A stretch of DNA of 64,000 nucleotides, from the NCBI RefSeq assembly GCF_012910905.1, contig NZ_WTVN01000001.1:1-64000 (forward strand), read 5' to 3'. A program made the translations under genes and the position numbers. Within the stretch, counting starts at the first letter, position 1. Each line of letters starts with the position of its first letter. Source of the DNA: Aromatoleum toluvorans (GTDB lineage: Bacteria; Pseudomonadota; Gammaproteobacteria; Burkholderiales; Rhodocyclaceae). The notes below the pieces were generated by a model. It saw only the letters and a program-made list of their open reading frames with translations. It did no database searches and was not told the origin of the DNA. This document shows positions 8,982 to 16,952 of the stretch, piece after piece.

Positions 8982-9760
8982 CGCGGTGCCAGCCTGATGG
9001 CGCCGTCCAGCCGCACGGCTTCACCATTGATGTAGCGGTTGCTGACCATGAAGGCCACCAGATCCGCATATTCGGCAGGATCGCCGAGACGCCGGGGGAA
9101 CGGCACACCGGCCGCCAGCGGCTCGCGGACCGCATCAGGCAGGGATGCCATCATGGGGGTATTGAAGAGTCCGGGCAGGATGGTGTTCACCCGGATACCT
9201 TCGGTCATGAAGTCCCGCGCCACGGGCAGGGTCATGCCCAGCACGCCGGCCTTCGATGCGGCGTAGGCGGCCTGCCCTATCTGGCCGTCCTGGGCCGCCA
9301 CGCTCGCGGTATTGACGATCACCCCCCGCTCGCCGTCGACCAGCGGTTCGGCGTCCATCATGCCGGCGGCGGACTGGGCCATGCAGCGGAAGGTGCCCAG
9401 CAGATTGATCTGCACCACCCGCTCGAAGTCCGCCATCGGAAAGATCTTGACCTCACCACTCTTGCGGTCCCGGGCGGCGGTCTTGACACCGGTGACGATG
9501 CCGGCGCAATTCACCAGGATCCGCTCCTGGCCGTTGACCTTCCGCGCACGGGCGAAGCCCGCTGCAACCGATTCGTCGGAACTGACGTCCACCTTGCAGA
9601 ACACCGCCCCCAGTTCCCCGGCGAGGATCTCTCCCCGCTGCCCGTTCATGTCGAAGATCGCGACCTTGGCCCCCTCGGCCGAAAGGCGTCGCACCACCGC
9701 TTCCCCCAGACCCGAAGCGCCGCCCGTCACCACGGCTGAAATCCCTGCTCCAAGCTTCAT
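8978..9760 (-). CDS. SDR dehydrogenase, HSD10 / type II 3-hydroxyacyl-CoA dehydrogenase-like
   Basis: This 260-residue SDR has the cofactor motif TGGASGLG, the VNCAG motif, Ser in NTASVAA and the active-site YAASK. The C-terminal segments ([51 protein letters not shown]) strongly recall mitochondrial HSD10/HSD17B10, an NAD-dependent 3-hydroxyacyl-CoA dehydrogenase. ATG 9760 has GAGGGG eight bases upstream; longer in-frame starts (to 9847) add an unrelated leader. It overlaps the thiolase by four bases. It probably oxidises the 3-hydroxyacyl-CoA that the neighbouring fusion protein cannot. Confidence 0.9.
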   Translation of the reverse strand: MKLGAGISAVVTGGASGLGEAVVRRLSAEGAKVAIFDMNGQRGEILAGELGAVFCKVDVSSDESVAAGFARARKVNGQERILVNCAGIVTGVKTAARDRKSGEVKIFPMADFERVVQINLLGTFRCMAQSAAGMMDAEPLVDGERGVIVNTASVAAQDGQIGQAAYAASKAGVLGMTLPVARDFMTEGIRVNTILPGLFNTPMMASLPDAVREPLAAGVPFPRRLGDPAEYADLVAFMVSNRYINGEAVRLDGAIRLAPR

Positions 9761-9939
9761 CGATACGCCCCTCGCAATATGCACTTTGGAAATCCCTTGC
9801 TCCGGTACCGGAGGCCCGGGCTTGGTAGTAAATGTGCCCGTCCGCACCGCTGCGAGACAGAACCCAAGGTGCCAGCAGCTAACATTTCATGCCAATAATG
9901 CGAATCACCCGGAGAAGCCTGCTCGGATTCGCCCGGCAC

Positions 9940-9980
9940 AAAAAAAATCGGACGGCCGCCGGAAACCCGCCTTTCGGCGA
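9940..9980 (-). terminator. Possible terminator after the aldehyde dehydrogenase gene
   Basis: On the minus strand an imperfect GC-rich hairpin (CGCCGAAA ... TTTCCGGCG, one bulge) is followed, after about nine bases, by eight T residues. It lies in the 257-base gap between the aldehyde dehydrogenase and SDR genes. If functional, it splits the P450 group from the beta-oxidation group. The stem is imperfect, so confidence is low. Confidence 0.4.
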
Positions 9981-10017
9981 ACCCCGGACGAACCGCCCGC
10001 AAAGTGGAGAGTTCGGA

Positions 10018-11460
10018 TCAGTTCTGGACGTAGGCAACCTGGGTGTGAGTGAACTCGTACAGGCCGTGCTTGCCGTCGGCACCACCGATACCGGACCGCC
10101 GAACGCCGGCATGGAAACCCTGGATCGCCTCGAAGTTCTCGCGGTTCACATAGGTTTCGCCGTACTTCAGGCTGTTCATGGCCTTGAAGGCCGCCCCTAG
10201 GTTGGTGGTGAAAATGGAAGACGTCAGGCCGTATTCGCTGTCGTTGGCGCGGGCGATGGCTTCATCGAGGTCGTCCACCGGGTCCACCAGCACCACCGGC
10301 CCGAAGATTTCCCGCTGGAGAAGCTGCATGTCCGGACGGGTACGTGTCACCAGCGTCGGCTGGAAGAAGCAGCCGCTGCCGACCGCCGAACCTTCACCGC
10401 CCGCCAGGATCTCGGCGCCCTTGGCCCGGGCGTCGGCGACCATGGCGCCGATCCGCTCCACGGCCGCGCGGTTGATGACCGGCCCCATTTCCACCGGCGT
10501 CGTGCCAAGGGGATCGCCGTACACCACCGAGCGCAGGCCCGCCGCCAGCTTGTCGCAGAACTCGGCATAGACTTTGCGCTCGACATACACCCGCTCCGCA
10601 CAGTTGCAGGCCTGGCCGCTGTTGAGGGCCTTGGCGCCGCGGACCGCCGCCACGGCCAAGTCCAAATTGGCATCAGCGAGCACAATGGCCGGGGCCTTGC
10701 CGCCCAGTTCCAGGCTCACCTTGGTGATGTTGCGCGCGGCACTGGTCATGATTGCCGAACCCGCCGCGGAGCTACCGGTGAAGCTCACCATGTCCACGTA
10801 GCGATGCCCAACGAGGGACTGGCCCACCGTCCTGCCGAGCCCCCCCACCAGGTTGAACACACCCGGGGGCAGCCCCGCCTCATGAGCGATCCGGGCAAAT
10901 TCGTAGGCGCAGTAGGGCGTCTCCTCGCTCGGCTTGACGACGATCGTGTTGCCCGTCACCAGGGCTGGCGCTACCTTGCGGGCGACCATGAAGAAGGGAA
11001 AGTTCCAGGGAAGGATCCCCGCCACCACGCCCAGTGGCCGGCGAAACAGGAAGATGTTCTCGCCCTTGCGGTCGCTGGTGATGACCTCGCCTTCGATCCG
11101 GCGCCCCCACTCGGCGTTGTAATCGAGGTATTCGGCCGTGATGAACACCTCCATCTCCGCCAGCGGCAGCACCTTTCCCTGCTCCAGCGCCACCACGCGG
11201 GCGAGCTCGGGCAACCGCGCGCGTATCAGCTGGGCCATCTTGCGCAGGTAGTTGCCCCGTTCGTTGGCCGGGATTGCGGCCCAGCCGTCCTGGGCCGCCC
11301 GCGCGGCGGCCACGGCCTCCTCGGCCAGGCCCTCACCGCCGTCGCTGACGGCGCCGATCTCTCTCTCGTTTGCGGGATTGAACACCGGGATGCTTGCCGA
11401 TGGCCCCGACACGAATCGTCCGCCCAGGTAATGCTGAAAATTCAGTTCCAAATTAGCCAT
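10018..11460 (-). CDS. NAD-dependent aldehyde dehydrogenase, lactaldehyde/glycolaldehyde dehydrogenase (AldA)-like
   Basis: This 480-residue ALDH has PWNFPFFMVARKVAPAL, the catalytic Glu motif LELGGKAP and the nucleophile in SGQACNCAERV. The ending ETYVNRENFEAIQGFHAG followed by RRSGIGGADGKHGL closely follows E. coli AldA, which oxidises L-lactaldehyde and glycolaldehyde to hydroxyacids. ATG 11460 has GGAGGAAGG upstream and overlaps the hydroxyacid oxidase stop by one base. With the oxidase and P450 genes it suggests oxidation of a 2-hydroxyaldehyde or diol-derived aldehyde to a 2-hydroxyacid. The real substrate may be larger than lactaldehyde. Confidence 0.92.
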   Translation of the reverse strand: MANLELNFQHYLGGRFVSGPSASIPVFNPANEREIGAVSDGGEGLAEEAVAAARAAQDGWAAIPANERGNYLRKMAQLIRARLPELARVVALEQGKVLPLAEMEVFITAEYLDYNAEWGRRIEGEVITSDRKGENIFLFRRPLGVVAGILPWNFPFFMVARKVAPALVTGNTIVVKPSEETPYCAYEFARIAHEAGLPPGVFNLVGGLGRTVGQSLVGHRYVDMVSFTGSSAAGSAIMTSAARNITKVSLELGGKAPAIVLADANLDLAVAAVRGAKALNSGQACNCAERVYVERKVYAEFCDKLAAGLRSVVYGDPLGTTPVEMGPVINRAAVERIGAMVADARAKGAEILAGGEGSAVGSGCFFQPTLVTRTRPDMQLLQREIFGPVVLVDPVDDLDEAIARANDSEYGLTSSIFTTNLGAAFKAMNSLKYGETYVNRENFEAIQGFHAGVRRSGIGGADGKHGLYEFTHTQVAYVQN

Positions 11461-12671
11461 CAAGTCCTTCCTCCGATTTCTGTGAATTCCGTCCGGACAC
11501 GCCGCTCCCGAAGGAAATCGGGCACCCGGGCATTAACCGTCAGGTGATGACGACCCACCTCGTCCACGCTGGCGCAACCGATCAGCGCCAGGGTTCGTTC
11601 CGTTTCCTTGCGCAATAAGGTCAGCGCCCGTGCCACCCCGGCTTTGCCGAAGGCCGACAAGCTGTACAGGTAGGGGCGCCCGATCATGCACGCGCGGGCC
11701 CCCATCGCCAGGGCCTTGACCACGTGGCTGCCACGCCGGACGCCGCCGTCCATCACCACCTCGAGCCGATCCCCCACCGCATCGACGATGTCGGCCACCA
11801 GGTCGATGGTGGCCGAGCCGCCATCCAGCTGACGGCCGCCGTGGTTCGAGACGATGATTCCTGCAACACCGCAGGCGGCTGCATTGCGCGCATCCTCCAC
11901 CGACTGCAGCCCCTTCACGACGAAGGGCTTGCCCCAGTAGGCCATCAGCCGCTCGAGGCGCGACCAGGTGATGTTCTGTTCCATCTTGCTGGCGAAGTAG
12001 GCCGCCAGGCTCCCCAGATCGCCGCCGCTTGCGGCTGGCACGTTGGGCAGGCCGACTCCACCCGCGGCCAGATAGCGCAGGCACCAGGCCGGTCGCTGGA
12101 CGAAGTGGCGCAGGTTGCGCCGGTTCAGGCGGGGCGGCACCGTCAGTCCGGTACGGTGGTCCCGTTCCCGGTTGCCGGCCACGATGGTGTCAACGGTCAC
12201 GCAGATGGCATCGAAGTTCGCCGCTTTGCACCGATCGATCAGGCCGAAATTGAGCGCATCGTCGTTCAGCAAGTAGAGCTGGAAGATCTTGGGTCCCTGC
12301 GTCGCCGCCCCCACTTCCTCGATGCTGCTCGTAGCCATGGTGGAAAGTGCGTAGGCCGTCCCCGCCGCCGCTGCCGCCTCGGCCACCCCCACCTCGCCGT
12401 CGGGATGGAATACCCTGGTGAGGCCCGTGGGGGCCAGCATCAGGGGCCATTGCAGCTCGCAGCCGAACACCGTTCGGCGCATGTCGATCGCGCGGATATC
12501 GCGCAGGTAGCGCGGAATCAGGTGGTACTGCTCGAAGGCCGCAGTATTCGCCCGCTTCGTCACCTCGTCGTCGGCACCGCCGTCGATGTAATGAAAGACG
12601 GGGCCGGGCAATACGTCCCGCGCCGCACTCTCAAAATCGACCACGTTCAAACAGTCCTCGAGTCGCCTCAT
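11460..12671 (-). CDS. FMN-dependent alpha-hydroxy-acid oxidase/dehydrogenase
   Basis: This 403-residue TIM-barrel flavoprotein belongs to the LldD/glycolate oxidase/mandelate dehydrogenase family. It has FHYIDGGADDE near the start, PLMLAPTGLTRVFHPDGE, the active-site histidine motif SNHGGRQLDG, and the FMN-phosphate segment VVMDGGVRRGSHVVKAL with GRPYLYSL. It oxidises a 2-hydroxyacid to the 2-oxoacid. It sits between the P450 and the AldA-like dehydrogenase, overlapping the latter by one base, so the product of that dehydrogenase is a logical substrate. It is a second 2-hydroxyacid oxidase besides 2177-3586, possibly of opposite stereospecificity. Confidence 0.93.
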   Translation of the reverse strand: MRRLEDCLNVVDFESAARDVLPGPVFHYIDGGADDEVTKRANTAAFEQYHLIPRYLRDIRAIDMRRTVFGCELQWPLMLAPTGLTRVFHPDGEVGVAEAAAAAGTAYALSTMATSSIEEVGAATQGPKIFQLYLLNDDALNFGLIDRCKAANFDAICVTVDTIVAGNRERDHRTGLTVPPRLNRRNLRHFVQRPAWCLRYLAAGGVGLPNVPAASGGDLGSLAAYFASKMEQNITWSRLERLMAYWGKPFVVKGLQSVEDARNAAACGVAGIIVSNHGGRQLDGGSATIDLVADIVDAVGDRLEVVMDGGVRRGSHVVKALAMGARACMIGRPYLYSLSAFGKAGVARALTLLRKETERTLALIGCASVDEVGRHHLTVNARVPDFLRERRVRTEFTEIGGRT

Positions 12672-12693
12672 TGTCGGGCCCCGCTTCAGTCCT

Positions 12694-13947
12694 TCAACGA
12701 ACCTTGAACCGCACCGGCAAGGTGTGCGGACCGCGGGCGAAGTAGGAGTCGATCCAATGCACGTGATCCGACACCGGGCTCAATTCGGCGAAGCGCCGGA
12801 ACACGACCTCCAGCGCCACCTTGGCTTCCATGCGGGTCAGGTAGCTACCCAGGCAGAAGTGGGGCCCCTGACCGAAGGACATCAGCGGCGACTCGATGCG
12901 GCGGTCGATGTCGAACACCTCCCCGTTGGGGAAGCGGGTCTCGTCCCGGTTGGCGGAAGCCAGTAGCGGAATCATCGTGGAACCCTTGGGAATCTTCACC
13001 CCGCCCAGTTCGGTATCCTTGGTCGCGTGGCGGAAGATCATCTGGACCGGGGGGTTGTAGCGGAGCACCTCCTCGAGCAGCGGGCCGATCAGCGACGGAT
13101 CCTGACGCACCCGCGCGTACACCTCGGGATGGCGATCGAGCTCCACCAAGGTATTGCCGAGCAGGTTGGTGGTGGTTTCCACCCCGCCGATGAGGAGCAG
13201 CACCGACATCTGGAGAACTTCGGAACGGGTCAGCTTCTCCCCATTCACCTCGGCCTGGATGAAGGCCGAGATCAGGTCCGGACCGGGATTGGCGGCGCGC
13301 AGGTCGTACAGTTCCTCGAAGAAGGCGCGCAGCGAGTCGCGGCTATTGGCGATGTGGGCCAACCGCTCGGGGCTATAGGCCAGCCGGTTCGCGGCGGAGA
13401 GGATGTCATCCACCCACACCTTGAACTCTGCCCGCCGCTCGGTGGGCACCCCTAGGAATTCGGCGATCACGGTTACCGGAAACAGGGCGGTGAATTCCCA
13501 GGCCCAGTCGAATTGGCCTTCCTGTCCATGCTTCGCGATGATGTCATCCACCAGGGCGTTCGCGATCTCGCCGGCGCGGTTTTGGAGTTGGGCCACCTTC
13601 GAAGGCGTGAAGGCCTTGGTGGTGAGCTTGCGCAGGTGGGTGTGGTTCGGCGGGTCCATGGAGATCATGGGAGGCACTTCCGGCACCGGATCGTATTCGC
13701 CGAGAAGCTCGGGCCAGAACTTGGTCGAAGTGTAGGTGGCGGGATCCTTGAGCATGGCATCCACATCGTCATAGCCCGCGACCGCGAATGCCTTCATGTT
13801 CTCGAGCCAGATGATGGGCTGCTCCCGGCGCATCTTCTCGTAATACGGATAGGGACTCTGCTTCACCTCCGGGTCCAGGGGATCGTACTTCTTCCCGGAT
13901 TTTGCATCGGGGCGCATCTCATGTTTTTGTGCGGCACTCTCGATCAT
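12694..13947 (-). CDS. Cytochrome P450 (soluble bacterial class I type)
   Basis: This 417-residue P450 has heme-ligand Cys365 in FGQGPHFCLG, the I-helix LLLIGGVETTTN, the ExxR motif in EEVLR, and the N-terminal Pro-rich motif DPLDPEVKQSPYPYYEKMR. ATG 13947 is preceded by GGAGGAG; in-frame starts to 14112 lack this. There is no membrane anchor, so it is soluble and needs a ferredoxin, which the same gene series supplies (5981-6298) along with the reductase (4701-5933). As the promoter-proximal gene it is the likely initiating hydroxylase of the module. The overall type resembles CYP families acting on terpenoid or steroid-like alicyclics, but the substrate is not determinable. Confidence 0.95.
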   Translation of the reverse strand: MIESAAQKHEMRPDAKSGKKYDPLDPEVKQSPYPYYEKMRREQPIIWLENMKAFAVAGYDDVDAMLKDPATYTSTKFWPELLGEYDPVPEVPPMISMDPPNHTHLRKLTTKAFTPSKVAQLQNRAGEIANALVDDIIAKHGQEGQFDWAWEFTALFPVTVIAEFLGVPTERRAEFKVWVDDILSAANRLAYSPERLAHIANSRDSLRAFFEELYDLRAANPGPDLISAFIQAEVNGEKLTRSEVLQMSVLLLIGGVETTTNLLGNTLVELDRHPEVYARVRQDPSLIGPLLEEVLRYNPPVQMIFRHATKDTELGGVKIPKGSTMIPLLASANRDETRFPNGEVFDIDRRIESPLMSFGQGPHFCLGSYLTRMEAKVALEVVFRRFAELSPVSDHVHWIDSYFARGPHTLPVRFKVR

Positions 13948-14279
13948 GATTTTCTCCTCCTGACCTGTTTGAAGTCCGACCCCGGCCTCGCCGATTTCCT
14001 TCCGGAAGGTTGCGCGGACTCGATGTGTTGAATGGCAGGGCGAGATTAGGCCTGCCCCCTTGGGCCCCGAAGAGCCGAACGTGCCAACGGCAAACAAGCC
14101 GTGACAAATCAAGGCAGCTGACTACCTTTTCTGCTCCGCCACACCCCGCGAAATCGAAGTTGTCACGATCAGCCACGCCATGACTTCCAATGCAGTGGAG
14201 TCCGCTTGAGGGACGGGCTAAAACTCTGCTCGCTGCAACGCACGGCATTTGACGATTCCGATATTTCGAGGAGACAACC
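13948..14279. promoter_or_regulatory. Divergent intergenic region between the P450 operon and the NTF2/AKR operon
   Basis: This 332-base region has no credible gene and must hold promoters for the minus-strand P450 operon and the plus-strand 14280 gene. The only clear elements are ribosome sites at both edges: GGAGGAG for the P450, and GAGGAG seven bases before ATG 14280. I found no strong palindrome. Confidence 0.5.
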
Positions 14280-14990
14280 ATGCATATCCTTTATGGCCAT
14301 CAGGTTCGCGACGAGCACATGTCCCGCGAACAGCAGGAGTTCGCCCGCAGGCTGCGCGGCGGCACTTCCCCCTCCATCCACGGTGAATCCGCGATGGCAG
14401 GCGGCCGCCCGCGCAAGAATTTCGCCTCCGCTCAGGACTGGGTGACCGCCTTCTTCGAAAAGGGCGCTGATGAGGTGCTGGGTTACTACGCCGACGATTT
14501 CGTCTGGGAAGACATCGAATTTGCCCAGACCATCACGACCAAGGAAGAGCTCTACAAGGCCTTCGTGGTGTTCAACAATTCCGGTCCCGACTCACCGTTC
14601 GGCGTACACCTCTTCGAGATGATCAGCTACGACGGCGGCACTGCGCCCAGGGGCAGCAAGCCCGAAACGCGCAAGGACGGCGTGCCCGCGGGCTGGAACG
14701 CCAAGGACTATCACCGTCTGGCGGACAACATCCTGATCGGCTCGGATTTTGAGTACGACGAGTGGGGCTACATGCAGTGGGTCTGGAAAGCCACTCACAA
14801 TTCGGACTTCTTCGGCATTCCCGCCGCCGGCAAGACCACTGTCACCCGGGGCACCACGACCCAGTTCTACCGCGACGGGAAGATCGTTCGCTGCCGCACA
14901 CACTGGAATTTCCGCGAATTCGCGATGCAGCTGGGCGTCATCCCGGCCCCCGACGAAAGCTGGCGCAACAATCCGGAGTTGGTCCGCTGA
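14280..14990 (+). CDS. SnoaL/NTF2-fold protein with N-terminal extension
   Basis: This 236-residue protein has a SnoaL-like (polyketide cyclase/dehydratase-like, NTF2-fold) domain from about residue 50, with the signature HNSDFFGIPAAGKTTVTRG and FYRDGKIV. Its core resembles the shorter 136-residue protein at 18812-19222, so the two are probably paralogues. The first 45 residues are an extension not typical of the fold; an internal ATG (14396) would remove it, but the upstream ATG has a better GAGGAG site. It heads a plus-strand operon with an aldo/keto reductase and a Rieske ferredoxin. The fold supports isomerase, dehydratase or hydroxylase accessory roles; the reaction is unknown. Confidence 0.82.
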   Translation: MHILYGHQVRDEHMSREQQEFARRLRGGTSPSIHGESAMAGGRPRKNFASAQDWVTAFFEKGADEVLGYYADDFVWEDIEFAQTITTKEELYKAFVVFNNSGPDSPFGVHLFEMISYDGGTAPRGSKPETRKDGVPAGWNAKDYHRLADNILIGSDFEYDEWGYMQWVWKATHNSDFFGIPAAGKTTVTRGTTTQFYRDGKIVRCRTHWNFREFAMQLGVIPAPDESWRNNPELVR

Positions 14991-15004
14991 GCCGGGAGAC
15001 GAGC

Positions 15005-16051
15005 ATGCGCTATTCCATTCTCGGACGCAGCGGCCTGCGGGTCTCCCGACTGTGCCTGGGGTCCATGACCTTCGGCCCCGGCGCCGACTGGTCCCGTCCC
15101 GAAGGAGACGTCCGCGCGGTGTTCGACGCTTACGTGGAGGCCGGAGGCAACTTCATCGACACGGCCAACATGTACACCGGCGGCGAGAGCGAACGCATCG
15201 TCGGCCGGCTGGTTGCCCCCGAGCGGGAGCGATTCGTCGTCGCCACCAAATATGCGAACGCGACTCCCGGCAGCGGCAATCCCAACGCGGCGGGCATGCA
15301 CCGCAAGAGCCTGCGGCAGTCCCTGGACGAGAGCCTGAAGCGGCTCAACCTGGACTACATCGACCTTTACATCGTGCACTGGTGGGATTTCACCACGCCG
15401 GTGGAAGAGGTTCAGCGGGCTCTGGACGACGCGGTACGGGCCGGAAAGATCCTGCATGTGGGTTTGTCGGACGTGCCAGCCTGGGTGGTATCCCGGGCCC
15501 AGACCTTTCATGAGCTGCGGGGCCTGGCACCGGTGAGCTGCATGCAGCTCGAGTACAGCCTGGTGCAGCGCTCGATCGAGCGGGAACACTTGCCGCTGGC
15601 CAAGACATACGGGATGGGCGTAACCGCCTGGTCGCCGCTGGCAGGCGGCATCCTCAGCGGAAAGTACACTCGCCCCCGGCGCGCCGACGGGCCGGTGCGG
15701 CTCGACTCCATGCAGCTGCAGGCCCTAACCGAGCGCAATCGGGAAATCGCCCTGGCGGTGGACTCGGTCGCGGACCGGCTGGAGGTGGCGTCCTCCCAGG
15801 TGGCCCTGGCCTGGATCATGTCGCGGGGCGTGATCCCCATCGTGGGGGCGACCACCGCCGCGCAGATGCGGGAAAACATGCGGGCCGCCGACCTGCGTCT
15901 GGACGACGCCTCCCTCGCCATACTGGACAAGGCCAGCACCTTCGATCCAGGCCACCCCTACAACATGCTGGAATGGGACATGTCCATGTCGCTGGGCTAC
16001 GGCGGAATGTTCGAGCAGATCGACGTCCCCCACTTTCCCTTATCCCGCTAG
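15005..16051 (+). CDS. Aldo/keto reductase
   Basis: This 348-residue AKR has the typical start MRYSILGRSGLRVSRLCLGS. The catalytic tetrad is visible in FIDTANMYTGGESERIVG (Asp, Tyr), VATKYAN (Lys) and YIVHWWD (His). The cofactor loops are near AWSPLAGGILSGKY and GVIPIVGATTAAQ. It is an NADPH-dependent carbonyl/alcohol oxidoreductase of the YajO/AKR11-13 type. ATG 15005 has GGGAG just upstream; the frame is open further 5' but overlaps the preceding gene. It lies 14 bases after the SnoaL-like gene and 34 before the Rieske ferredoxin. Confidence 0.93.
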   Translation: MRYSILGRSGLRVSRLCLGSMTFGPGADWSRPEGDVRAVFDAYVEAGGNFIDTANMYTGGESERIVGRLVAPERERFVVATKYANATPGSGNPNAAGMHRKSLRQSLDESLKRLNLDYIDLYIVHWWDFTTPVEEVQRALDDAVRAGKILHVGLSDVPAWVVSRAQTFHELRGLAPVSCMQLEYSLVQRSIEREHLPLAKTYGMGVTAWSPLAGGILSGKYTRPRRADGPVRLDSMQLQALTERNREIALAVDSVADRLEVASSQVALAWIMSRGVIPIVGATTAAQMRENMRAADLRLDDASLAILDKASTFDPGHPYNMLEWDMSMSLGYGGMFEQIDVPHFPLSR

Positions 16052-16085
16052 GCACGTTCATTTCGTACTTGAAAGGAGATCATTC

Positions 16086-16391
16086 ATGTGTACTTTCCAT
16101 CGGGTTTGCTCTGTCGCCGAGTTGCAGAGCAAGGGGCAGCTCGGCGCTGAAGTGGGCAATCAGAAGCTCGCGCTTTTCAAAGTCGGCGAAGACTTCGTCG
16201 CCACCAACGGCCTGTGCCCGCACGCCAACGGCCCGCTAGAGGAAGGAGAGCTGGACGGCACGACCATCAGCTGCCCCTGGCACGGCTGGACCTTCGACCT
16301 GACCACCGGCGTATCGCCGGACGACCCCTGCATGATGCTGCAGCGCTACGAGGTCAAGGTGGAAGGGGACGACGTGCTGGTGGGACTATAG
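16086..16391 (+). CDS. Rieske-type [2Fe-2S] ferredoxin
   Basis: This 101-residue single-domain Rieske protein has ligands C44-x-H46 (LCPHAN) and C63-x2-H66 (CPWHGW). Such small ferredoxins deliver electrons to Rieske non-heme oxygenases or work with NirD-like systems. It has a clear AAAGGAG site and ends its operon before a strong terminator. No Rieske oxygenase is adjacent, so it may serve oxygenases elsewhere in the window or genome. Confidence 0.94.
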   Translation: MCTFHRVCSVAELQSKGQLGAEVGNQKLALFKVGEDFVATNGLCPHANGPLEEGELDGTTISCPWHGWTFDLTTGVSPDDPCMMLQRYEVKVEGDDVLVGL

Positions 16392-16412
16392 AGCGACCCG
16401 TAACGACAAGAA

Positions 16413-16450
16413 GAGAGGGGCGGATCCTGCGATCCGCCCCCTCTCCTTTG
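16413..16450 (+). terminator. Strong bidirectional-type terminator hairpin
   Basis: A near-perfect stem (GAGAGGGGCGGATC paired with GATCCGCCCCCTCTC, one extra C, 4-base loop CTGC) lies between convergent genes, 20 bases after the Rieske ferredoxin stop and 50 before the 16500 stop. The following T run is short (CTTTG). Confidence 0.75.
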
Positions 16451-16499
16451 CCCCCTTGCAGCCCCGCCATGCCGGTGACGGGCTGCCGGGTGACAGAGG

Positions 16500-16952
16500 C
16501 TAACCCGCAGGCATCACGCCCCGCAAAGCAACGCCCACATCCCCCGCCACGTGCTGCACCACCAAAGTCCGATGGACGATCCGCCAACCCTGCGGACGTC
16601 GCTCCAGGCTATCCTGGTACTCGCCCCACACCGTCATCGTATGCCCGGCATGGGGGCCGATACCGCCATGGGTGGCCTGAAGGTAACAGCTGGACCGCGC
16701 CGTGCTGCCCTGGAGCTCTATCCGGATGTTGGTGATCATGTGCTGCGTCGGGCCGCAGGCCCCGAGAAAATCCTGCACCACGGCAACGATCGCCTCGCGC
16801 CCCTCGAACACCCCGATGCCTCGGTAGTCGGTCACCGCGTCGGTGCTGAACACCTCTTCCAGGCCCGCCCAGTTCCGCTCGTCCAGCGCTGTGGCATAAG
16901 CCAGCAGCACCCCCTCGACGTTCTTCTGCTCCAGCAGCACTTCCAGTTTCAC
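16500..16952 (-). CDS. SnoaL-like / NTF2-fold protein
   Basis: This 150-residue protein matches the SnoaL_4 pattern: AYATALDERNWAGLEEVF, DAVTDYRG and the strand region IVHRTLVVQH. Family members include scytalone dehydratase-like, BaiE-like dehydratase and ring-hydroxylating beta-subunit-like proteins. It starts with GTG 16952, overlapping the stop of the EthD-like gene by four bases (GTGA), so translation is coupled. It may be an isomerase or dehydratase of the same pathway (inference). Confidence 0.85.
   Translation of the reverse strand: MKLEVLLEQKNVEGVLLAYATALDERNWAGLEEVFSTDAVTDYRGIGVFEGREAIVAVVQDFLGACGPTQHMITNIRIELQGSTARSSCYLQATHGGIGPHAGHTMTVWGEYQDSLERRPQGWRIVHRTLVVQHVAGDVGVALRGVMPAG

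Noticed and set aside
16413-16450. Palindrome considered as a regulator operator
   Set aside because: It lies between convergent gene ends rather than at a promoter and has terminator geometry.
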